A stretch of DNA of 5,675 bases from the NCBI GenBank assembly GCA_029882955.1, contig JAOUJX010000277.1:1-5675 (forward strand). The letters run 5' to 3'. The DNA comes from Gammaproteobacteria bacterium (lineage in GTDB: Bacteria > Pseudomonadota > Gammaproteobacteria > GCA-001735895). Shown one piece after another: positions 1-5,236 of the stretch (positions within the stretch are counted from its first letter, which is position 1; each line of letters begins with the position of its first letter). Under the pieces are notes generated by a model. It did not search any database and had not been told where the DNA came from. It worked only from the letters and a program-made list of their open reading frames with translations. Made by a program: the position numbers and the translations under genes.

Positions 1-680
1 TTTAGAATTTCCGGCCAGGCTTCATCCTCTATTTTATCGGGAACTTCGGTTTGTAGTAACTGTGCCGAATCACCAGCACCCTGAATCACGGCCAGTCTTT
101 CCAGTAGCGTAGTCAGTACCTGGTTAATCGAAACATCCTGCTTCAAACTTTCCGGCGCAGGAGTATTGGCAGAGATAACGCCGTCGTTACTGAAATTTTG
201 CTTAATAAGACCGGATAATTGAGCAATATGTGGTTTTACTGCAGTCTTGTTTTTAGCCTGGGCAAGGGTGTCCAGTAAATCGTCGCAGACCTGCTTTAAT
301 TGCTCGCGTTGATTGTCTTTAAATTCGATGGCCTGAAGCAAATCGAGTAGTAAGGCGGCGGGTTCCCGGGCGTCTGTTTTGGCTGGACTTTTCTCGGGTT
401 CTGGGACGAAAGATGTTTGCGGATTATCGTCCAGCCGGGTAACAATTTGAGCCAGTGTTTCTAATGCGGCGTCGAGGTTGTGATCCTGTTTCTTGCGGGA
501 TAAGGTCTGAATTTCTTTTAACTGGGTATCAAGATTGGCGTCGATGCCGCGCCCGGCGATGCTGAGTCGACCGATGGTTTTACGCAAGATTTCTTCGAGT
601 TTCTGCCATTCGGTCTCCTTGCCTTCGAACTCTTCGACAATGGCTTTGTATTTCGATTTCCAGTCTTTATCTGTCGCCAC
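1..680 (-). CDS. Probable diguanylate cyclase, N-terminal region (partial, cut by left edge)
   Basis: The frame stays open from a GTG at 680 to the left edge, giving 226 codons with no stop. The product begins MATDKDWKSKYK and is hydrophilic and mostly helical. Residues 1-90 are rich in charged heptad-like segments (for example EEILRKTIGRLSIAG), followed by a Pro/Glu-rich linker near 90-105 and further helices to 226. There is no signal peptide or membrane segment, so it should be cytoplasmic. The pattern of WK.KY, a helix, then LRK.IGRL..AG.G.D..LD recalls the N-terminal regions of a group of gammaproteobacterial GGDEF proteins. On that basis I infer a c-di-GMP-synthesising enzyme whose GGDEF domain would lie beyond the window; no GGDEF motif is visible here. 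No ATG is available upstream and no clear Shine-Dalgarno precedes the GTG, so the start is tentative. The gene is divergent from the Rieske gene. The coding call is firm; the function rests on recalled similarity. Confidence 0.65.
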   Translation of the reverse strand, partial: MATDKDWKSKYKAIVEEFEGKETEWQKLEEILRKTIGRLSIAGRGIDANLDTQLKEIQTLSRKKQDHNLDAALETLAQIVTRLDDNPQTSFVPEPEKSPAKTDAREPAALLLDLLQAIEFKDNQREQLKQVCDDLLDTLAQAKNKTAVKPHIAQLSGLIKQNFSNDGVISANTPAPESLKQDVSINQVLTTLLERLAVIQGAGDSAQLLQTEVPDKIEDEAWPEIL

Positions 681-698
681 AATAGTAAAATTATTTAT

Positions 699-728
699 TT
701 GTGAAATACAGAGTTTAGGCGCTATATT
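699..728 (+). promoter_or_regulatory. Candidate sigma-70 promoter for the Rieske gene
   Basis: TTGTGA at 699-704 (-35) and TATATT at 723-728 (-10) are separated by 18 bp in the 75-bp AT-rich gap between the divergent diguanylate cyclase and Rieske genes. Transcription would start near 735, leaving a leader of about 20 nt before the ATG at 756. A second TATATT at 743-748 lies too close to the start codon to be the main -10. This is assigned by eye from consensus match and position only. Confidence 0.35.
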
Positions 729-755
729 CAGGCTTTCCAGTCTATATTGATAAAA

Positions 756-1097
756 ATGTGTAGTGAATTAACTTTTATTTGTACCACAGATGTGTTGGCT
801 GATCCGGGTTCTTATGGATTCGACGTCGATCATTGCGGTGAAACAGTGGAGGGGTTTCTAGTCCGGCGTGACGGTGAGTATCATGCTTATCGCAATAGTT
901 GTCCTCATACCGGTTCGCCACTGGATTGGGTAGAGCATCAGTTCCTGGATATGGATGGTGAGCTGATCCAGTGCGCGGTACACGACGCACGCTTTGAGAT
1001 CGAAAGCGGTGAATGCGTGATGGGTCCCTGTCCGGGCGAGAGCCTGGAGAGGCTCGAAATCAGTGTTCAGGGTGAAAATATTTACCTGCGTTGTTAG
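756..1097 (+). CDS. Small stand-alone Rieske [2Fe-2S] protein
   Basis: This 113-residue soluble protein consists of a single Rieske domain. The cluster-binding pairs are C49-P-H51 and C73-A-V-H76, giving two Cys and two His ligands for a [2Fe-2S] cluster. They lie in the usual setting, NSCPHTGSPLDW and QCAVHDARFEIESGECVMGPC. The interval between H51 and C73 is 21 residues, longer than the 15-17 typical of the motif. There is no signal peptide, membrane anchor or fused oxygenase domain, so it is probably a cytoplasmic electron carrier or an accessory protein of unknown partner. C87 and C92 are further cysteines beyond the ligands. I prefer the ATG at 756 over an in-frame TTG at 747, since the TTG adds only three residues and neither has a clear Shine-Dalgarno. 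The gene is convergent with rimO and its TAG overlaps the rimO stop. The family call is firm; the physiological role is unknown. Confidence 0.88.
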   Translation: MCSELTFICTTDVLADPGSYGFDVDHCGETVEGFLVRRDGEYHAYRNSCPHTGSPLDWVEHQFLDMDGELIQCAVHDARFEIESGECVMGPCPGESLERLEISVQGENIYLRC

Positions 1098-2416
1098 AGC
1101 ACTGGCACGCCATAGCAGTCGTATTCGTCAGTATCGGTAATTTCCACCGTATAAAACTCCCCTGTTGTGAGAGGCTGCTCGCTGTCGATATAGACCAGGC
1201 CGTCGATGTCGGGCGCATCGGCGTAGGATCGGCCGACATAGCCTTCCTCGTCCTCAGCCTCGACCAGGACCTGCATTTGCTGGCCTACTCGTAAGCTTAA
1301 GCGCGCGGTGCTAATCGCTTGCTGATGCTGCATGAAGCGGTCGTAGCGTGACTGTTTGATTGCTTCGGGTACCTGGTCGGGTAAATCATTGGCGCTGGCG
1401 CCTTCGACGGGCGAGTACATGAAGCAGCCCACCCGGTCGAGCTGGGCGGCGTCGAGAAAATCGAGCAATTGCTGAAAATCGTCGTCGGTCTCGCCCGGGA
1501 AGCCGACGATAAAAGTACTGCGAATTACCAGCTGTGGACAAATTTCCCGCCAGGCCTGTATGCGTTCGAGTACGCGTTCGCGATTGCCTGGTCGTTTCAT
1601 GGCTTTCAAAATACGAGGACTGGCGTGCTGAAACGGTATATCCAGATAGGGCAAAATCAGTCCCTGGGCCATCAGGGGAATAACCTCATCGACATGCGGG
1701 TAGGGGTAGACATAATGCAGCCGTACCCAGATGCCGAGTTGCCCCAGGGCTTTGGCTAAATCGATAAACCGGGTCTGTAACGGTTGTCCCTGCCAGAAAT
1801 GGGTACGGTATTTAACATCGACACCATAGGCGCTGGTGTCCTGCGAAATCACCAGTATTTCTTTTACCCCGGCAGCGGCCAGGTGTTCGGCTTCCTGCAT
1901 CACCTGATCGATTGGTCGACTTACCAGGTCGCCACGAAACGAAGGAATAATACAAAAGCTGCAACGGTGATTGCAGCCTTCGGAGATTTTCAGATAGGCA
2001 TAATGCCGGGGCGTGAGTTTGATACCCTGTTTGGGGATGAGATCGAAAAAGGGATCGTGCGGGGCCGGCAGGTGTTGATGCACAGCCTGCATCACTTCTT
2101 CGGTTGCGTGAGGACCAGTGACTGCCAGTAGCTGCGGAAATCTCTCGTTAATCAGGTCAGATTTGGCGCCGAGGCAACCGGTAACGATTACTTTACCATT
2201 TTCGTGCAGGGCTTCATCGATGGTTTCCAGCGACTCGGCAACCGCAGAGTCGATAAAACCGCAGGTATTGATGATCACCATGTCGGCCGAATCATAATCT
2301 GGCACGATTTCGTAGCCCTCGGCCCGGAGTTGAGTGATAACCTGCTCGGAGTCGACGGTGGCCTTTGGGCAGCCTAGGCTGACAAAACCTATTTTATGAG
2401 CTGTAGTCGTTGTCAT
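1094..2416 (-). CDS. rimO: Ribosomal protein S12 (aspartate) methylthiotransferase RimO
   Basis: RimO is a radical-SAM enzyme that adds a methylthio group to the beta carbon of a conserved aspartate of ribosomal protein S12 (Asp88/89 in E. coli numbering). The 440-residue product matches the 441-residue E. coli protein, as I recall it, along its whole length. The N-terminal MTTase domain (about 8-120) carries C16 (SLGCPK), C52 (INTCGF) and C81 (VTGCLGAK), which bind the auxiliary [4Fe-4S] cluster. The radical-SAM domain (about 135-365) has C148, C152 and C155 in EGCNHRCSFC for the SAM-binding cluster, and also YVYPYPH and STFIVGFPGETDDDF. A TRAM domain occupies about 373-440. I chose the ATG at 2416 because it places the homologous region eight residues from the start. 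The open frame extends to a TTG at 2494, but those 26 extra residues match nothing in RimO. No strong Shine-Dalgarno is visible. All cluster cysteines are present, so the enzyme should be active. Confidence 0.97.
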   Translation of the reverse strand: MTTTTAHKIGFVSLGCPKATVDSEQVITQLRAEGYEIVPDYDSADMVIINTCGFIDSAVAESLETIDEALHENGKVIVTGCLGAKSDLINERFPQLLAVTGPHATEEVMQAVHQHLPAPHDPFFDLIPKQGIKLTPRHYAYLKISEGCNHRCSFCIIPSFRGDLVSRPIDQVMQEAEHLAAAGVKEILVISQDTSAYGVDVKYRTHFWQGQPLQTRFIDLAKALGQLGIWVRLHYVYPYPHVDEVIPLMAQGLILPYLDIPFQHASPRILKAMKRPGNRERVLERIQAWREICPQLVIRSTFIVGFPGETDDDFQQLLDFLDAAQLDRVGCFMYSPVEGASANDLPDQVPEAIKQSRYDRFMQHQQAISTARLSLRVGQQMQVLVEAEDEEGYVGRSYADAPDIDGLVYIDSEQPLTTGEFYTVEITDTDEYDCYGVPVL

Positions 2417-2575
2417 GTTTACTGTTGGGACGTCTAGAATATGCGCGTGTTCGTGAACGGAGCGCCACGATACCAGCTCCAACGCGCAAAGCAATCGCCA
2501 TGGCGCCTAATTACGTGGCTGGATGAAAGCTCGTAGACATGATTTAATAAGTGCAGTGATAATGGATGAAAAACT

Positions 2576-3313
2576 ATGAGCATTCGCAAACCTATATTGA
2601 TCGCCTTTGTTGCGCTATTTGGCCTGTCTTTTCCAGGCCTGGCCCAAATGCGGGACCAGGGGCTTAATTCAATTATGCTGATTATGGACAGGGCCATTGC
2701 TGAATTAAATAAAGGCAGCGAAGCCGGTGAAGGCGAAAGTGGGGAAGAGCTGGCCAAACACCAGGCCAACGCCCAGACAACGATTGTTAATTTAGCGAAA
2801 ACCCTGGGTACCCTGAGTTACTCGCGTCTGCAATGTGGCGAAGCCGATGTGCTGGCGGAGTTTACCCGGCGCGTCCAGTCGGTGCCTGAAGACGCGCGAA
2901 ATAGTATGCGGGATAGTTTCCAGGAAGGTTTCGACAAAAGTCAGAAAGATGCCGTCCTGCTCTCAGAGGATGAGTGTAAGCGCTTAACCGAGTCCAGACA
3001 GCGAGACGATAGTGCCGAAGTTGCGAACGTCGCCGGAGAGGAAACACCCGCAAAAGCCAAAGCCGAGCAAGCCCCCGAGGAAGAGCCTGGAGAAGATCCG
3101 ATAGACAGGTATTTACGCATCGCTGAAGTTACTGGTCAGCTAGCTTACAAACGTAAATTTTGTGATGATGAAAAAGTGTTTAATCGGGACTTCAATCAAT
3201 ACATCAATAGCGTTCCCGGCGAATATCGAGCCGAGGTGAAAGAGGCTTACTGGAAGGGTTATAAACACGGCAAACGGCTTAACAAGCATTTGACCAGGAG
3301 TCAGTGTTCTTGA
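2576..3313 (+). CDS. Secreted protein of unknown function with duplicated Cys-bounded domain (TIGR02301-like)
   Basis: This 245-residue protein has an N-terminal signal peptide: basic MSIRK, a hydrophobic core at about 7-20, and a likely cleavage after GLA at residue 23. It is therefore probably periplasmic or secreted. The mature part holds two copies of one domain at about 77-134 and 186-244, each opening with G-x-L-[SA]-Y-x-R-x-x-C, carrying SVP in the middle and G[FY] towards the end, and closing with a Cys. The cysteines are C87/C134 and C196/C244, which suggests one disulfide per copy. An acidic Glu/Ala/Pro-rich linker (about 135-178) separates the copies. The pattern recalls TIGR02301, an uncharacterised family known mainly from Alphaproteobacteria, but this is from memory. 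Upstream, GGA at 2564-2566 is a modest Shine-Dalgarno for the ATG. The gene is divergent from rimO across 159 bp, where I see no convincing promoter. No catalytic motif is visible and I assign no function. Confidence 0.85.
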   Translation: MSIRKPILIAFVALFGLSFPGLAQMRDQGLNSIMLIMDRAIAELNKGSEAGEGESGEELAKHQANAQTTIVNLAKTLGTLSYSRLQCGEADVLAEFTRRVQSVPEDARNSMRDSFQEGFDKSQKDAVLLSEDECKRLTESRQRDDSAEVANVAGEETPAKAKAEQAPEEEPGEDPIDRYLRIAEVTGQLAYKRKFCDDEKVFNRDFNQYINSVPGEYRAEVKEAYWKGYKHGKRLNKHLTRSQCS

Positions 3314-3325
3314 TCTCGGGAATTG

Positions 3326-3982
3326 CTACTCACTAACAGCATCCCTGGGCCCTGCCCCACCCAGGTTTTTAAGACCGTAGGAAATATAATTGCTTTGGAC
3401 ATGACCTAATGCAATAGAATTTTTCTCGTAAATTGCTCTGCAAACCTCGGTTGTTTCGGCCAACAGAGAATCCGCAGCTCCTGAGGGATTATCGCGGATG
3501 TGCTGATACCACATGCGGGCGGCTCGATAGTAAAGCTGATCCCACATCTGTCGCATCGCTGAATTGCCTATCACACTGGAAATCAGCAAATGCTGGTCAT
3601 GATTGATCATCCAGTATTCGCTAATTTCGAATTTTTGCGTGAGTATTTCGGCACGTTGGCGCAAAGCTATGGCGATGTCGTGGTCCTGGTCGGTTAGTTC
3701 TCTGGGCCTGGCGTAACCGATCCACTCTGCCAACTTGATACGCATCTGGTAAATATCGAATATTTCTTCATCACCCGGTTCGGTGACGATATTACCAACG
3801 CCGTCCTGTGAATTAATCAGGCCATCGTAGGATAGCTTCTGTAATACCGCACGTATCGGCGTTCGGCTGACACCAAATTCACTGGCAAGCTGAGACTCTC
3901 GTAACACGGTACCAGGTGGATAATCCAGCAGACATATTCGATGGCGGAGACTCGTGTATATCGATTCAAATGGTGTATACAT
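3326..3982 (-). CDS. GntR-family transcriptional regulator, FadR/FCD subfamily
   Basis: This 218-residue regulator has an N-terminal winged helix-turn-helix at about 5-68, with the typical GntR signature LRESQLASEFGVSRTPIRAVL, then L..DGLI and a wing ending in VTEP. A helical FCD-type effector domain follows at about 72-205. In FCD proteins a metal site is usually formed by one Asp and three His. Here the equivalents appear to be N127, H131, V180 and H194, so the site looks degraded and the ligand may bind without metal. The start is the first ATG after an in-frame TAA four codons upstream; no Shine-Dalgarno is evident. The gene is divergent from the M24/nitrilase pair, the usual arrangement for a local regulator responding to the pathway substrate or an intermediate. 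Two inverted TGTATACA sites in and beside its control region suggest that it represses itself and its neighbours. The C-terminal codons overlap a terminator acting on the opposite strand. Confidence 0.92.
   Translation of the reverse strand: MYTPFESIYTSLRHRICLLDYPPGTVLRESQLASEFGVSRTPIRAVLQKLSYDGLINSQDGVGNIVTEPGDEEIFDIYQMRIKLAEWIGYARPRELTDQDHDIAIALRQRAEILTQKFEISEYWMINHDQHLLISSVIGNSAMRQMWDQLYYRAARMWYQHIRDNPSGAADSLLAETTEVCRAIYEKNSIALGHVQSNYISYGLKNLGGAGPRDAVSE
3344..3370 (+). terminator. Intrinsic terminator downstream of the secreted duplicated-domain gene
   Basis: CCTGGG at 3344-3349 pairs with CCCAGG at 3360-3365 (6-bp GC-rich stem, 10-nt loop), directly followed by TTTTT at 3366-3370. It begins 30 nt after the TGA of the 2576-3313 gene and lies inside the 3' end of the convergent regulator gene. 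There is no matching T-run on the minus strand, so it should act mainly on plus-strand transcripts. The loop is longer than ideal, and a competing GGGC/GCCC pairing (3347-3350 with 3354-3357) is possible. Confidence 0.5.
3970..3981. promoter_or_regulatory. Putative GntR operator, site 1 (covers regulator start codon)
   Basis: ATGGTGTATACA is the exact reverse complement of the site at 4036-4047. Its TGTATACA core (3974-3981) is itself a perfect palindrome and has the GT..AC arrangement common in GntR operators. It covers the first codons of the regulator gene, whose start codon occupies 3980-3982, so bound protein could block transcription or translation initiation of the regulator. Binding is inferred. 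Confidence 0.5.
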
Positions 3983-4023
3983 TATGCTAATTTAATATTG
4001 AAATACGGAGTTAATTATGCGAA

Positions 4024-4052
4024 ATTATACCAAGCTGTATACACCATATCAA
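4024..4052 (-). promoter_or_regulatory. Promoter of the GntR-family regulator gene
   Basis: Reading the minus strand, TTGATA (4052-4047) is the -35 and TATAAT (4029-4024) is a perfect consensus -10, separated by the optimal 17 bp. Transcription would start near 4017, giving a leader of about 35 nt before the ATG at 3982. Operator site 2 fills the spacer and touches the -35 element, so occupancy should exclude RNA polymerase. This is the best promoter match in the window. Confidence 0.65.
4036..4047. promoter_or_regulatory. Putative GntR operator, site 2 (inside regulator promoter)
   Basis: TGTATACACCAT forms an inverted pair with site 1. The palindromic cores (4036-4043 and 3974-3981) are 62 bp apart centre to centre, close to six helical turns, so both would face roughly the same side of the DNA. 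The site lies between the -35 and -10 of the regulator promoter and about 30 bp upstream of the M24 start codon, where one protein could control both directions. I could not assign a convincing plus-strand promoter for the M24 gene. Confidence 0.55.
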
Positions 4053-4066
4053 TTTAAGATATTTAT

Positions 4067-4070
4067 AGGG
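4067..4070 (+). promoter_or_regulatory. Ribosome binding site of the M24 gene
   Basis: AGGG lies 7 nt before the ATG at 4078. An in-frame TAG at 4067-4069, overlapping it, excludes any upstream start in this frame, so the site and the stop together fix the start. Confidence 0.6.
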
Positions 4071-4077
4071 TAACTCG

Positions 4078-5235
4078 ATGTTAGATCAAGCAAGAGGTCG
4101 TACTACCGAATTTCAATCTCGCCTTAAGGATGCGGGTATTGATGTTGCAATTATTACCGACGAAAGTTCAATCGCCTACCTCGCTGGATTTTGGGGTTAT
4201 CTGTCGGTTGAGTTCGGTCGCCCAAGTTTTTTATTAATACGTCCTGATCAGGCGCCAGTGGTCATCACGCCATTGATGGAAGGTGAAATGGTATCGGCGA
4301 TGACCTGGGTGGAAGACATCAGGACCTGGGAGGATTCAGGGTCAAATCGTTGGGAAAACGTGCTTATGGCAGCGCTCGGCAATAATCTCGGACGAATTGG
4401 TGTCGAAGCCGCCGCGCTGCCGCCAATTGTGCGTAACTGGTTTGATGATCAGTTGCCTGGGGTGGCTCTAAACGATATTTCATCGGTCATGGGTAGCATG
4501 CGCATGATTAAATCCGCCGAAGAAATAGAAGTCATGAAACAGGCGGGTGAAATTGCCGGCGCCATGATGGTTGCAGCCGAAGGCGGATTAGGTGAAGGTC
4601 GCCCTGAATACGAGGCCGCCCTTGCTGTAATAGATGCCGGTACTCGAAAAGCTGCAGGTTTTCTCACGGCCAGGGGCTGGGAAGCATTTATTTCACCGAT
4701 GATTCACAATCTGCAAATCATGCAATCGGGGAAAGATACTTCGATGGTGCATCGTCGAGCGAGCGTAAAGCTTTTGTCAAAGGGAGACCCGGTATACTTT
4801 TGCTTCTGTAACATGGCCCAATTCAAGCAATACAAACTAGGATTCGACCGAATGTTTTTCATCAAGGAAATATCAGACGAAGCTGCCGCCGTACAACAGG
4901 CCGCCATTGATGCGCAACAGGCCGCGATTGCAGCGATCAAACCGGGCGTCACCGCCGAATCGATTGCGCAGGCAGCGAACGAAGTTTATGCCGAACGTGG
5001 TTATAAAACAGGGTACCGAACCGGGCGGTCAATAGGCATGGCATACCTGGAATCCCCAGAGCTAAAAGAAGGCGATAAAACGATACTACAGACCGGCATG
5101 ACCTTTGCTGTTGATGGCGGTATCTCGGTTGACGGTGAACTCGGCGGACGAATCGGGGACTCGGTCGTCGTCACCGAAACTGGTTGTGATTATATTACCA
5201 ACTACCCACGTAAGATTCTAATGGTTGAGCGTTAA
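4078..5235 (+). CDS. M24-fold (creatinase/aminopeptidase P-like) protein lacking peptidase metal ligands; probable metal-free C-N hydrolase
   Basis: This 385-residue protein has a creatinase-type N-terminal domain (about 8-138, with SSIAYLAGFWGY) and a C-terminal pita-bread M24 domain (about 148-385, beginning with the family's IKSAEEIEVMKQAGEIA). M24 metallopeptidases bind two metals through Asp, Asp, His, Glu and Glu. By eye alignment these are replaced here: the first Asp by a Cys in YFCFC (C242 or C244), the second by G255, the His of TGHGIG by R317 (TGRSIG), and the Glu residues by D346 (AVDGG) and G360 (GGRIGDSV). H225, in SMVHRRAS, keeps exact spacing to SG and GD and corresponds to the catalytic His of metal-free creatinase. 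I therefore infer a non-peptidase C-N hydrolase rather than an Xaa-Pro peptidase. Ectoine hydrolase is another metal-free relative, but its usual neighbours are not seen. No signal peptide is present. The next gene starts one base after the stop, indicating an operon. Fold is near certain; substrate unknown. Confidence 0.9.
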   Translation: MLDQARGRTTEFQSRLKDAGIDVAIITDESSIAYLAGFWGYLSVEFGRPSFLLIRPDQAPVVITPLMEGEMVSAMTWVEDIRTWEDSGSNRWENVLMAALGNNLGRIGVEAAALPPIVRNWFDDQLPGVALNDISSVMGSMRMIKSAEEIEVMKQAGEIAGAMMVAAEGGLGEGRPEYEAALAVIDAGTRKAAGFLTARGWEAFISPMIHNLQIMQSGKDTSMVHRRASVKLLSKGDPVYFCFCNMAQFKQYKLGFDRMFFIKEISDEAAAVQQAAIDAQQAAIAAIKPGVTAESIAQAANEVYAERGYKTGYRTGRSIGMAYLESPELKEGDKTILQTGMTFAVDGGISVDGELGGRIGDSVVVTETGCDYITNYPRKILMVER

Positions 5236-5236
5236 T

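Noticed and set aside
747..755. TTG start for the Rieske protein
   Set aside because: It adds only MIK; the ATG at 756 is the simpler start. Neither has a clear Shine-Dalgarno, so this is not fully settled.
1784..2131. Plus-strand open frame inside rimO
   Set aside because: It is the complementary shadow of the RimO radical-SAM coding region, with no independent motif.
2417..2494. N-terminal extension of RimO to a TTG at 2494 (466 residues)
   Set aside because: The extra 26 residues have no counterpart in RimO, and the ATG at 2416 gives the family's normal length.
2496..2505. CGCCATGGCG palindrome between rimO and the secreted-protein gene
   Set aside because: A single 10-bp palindrome with no second copy and no link to a promoter or hairpin with a T-run; chance is adequate.
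2434..2769. Minus-strand open frame of 111 codons opposite the secreted-protein start
   Set aside because: It overlaps the signal peptide region of a well-supported gene and the rimO upstream region, and its low-complexity Ser/Pro/Leu product shows no domain.
3998..4026. Plus-strand promoter for the M24 gene from TTGAAA at 3998-4003
   Set aside because: At 17-bp spacing the -10 would be GAAATT, a poor match; no other pairing was convincing.
4704..4952. Minus-strand open frame inside the M24 gene
   Set aside because: It is an Ala/Cys-rich shadow of the M24 helical segment, without a recognisable domain.
4078..5235. Naming the M24 protein creatinase, ectoine hydrolase or the DMSP lyase DddP
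   Set aside because: Several active-site positions differ from creatinase, the ectoine deacetylase partner is absent, and DddP relies on metal ligands missing here.
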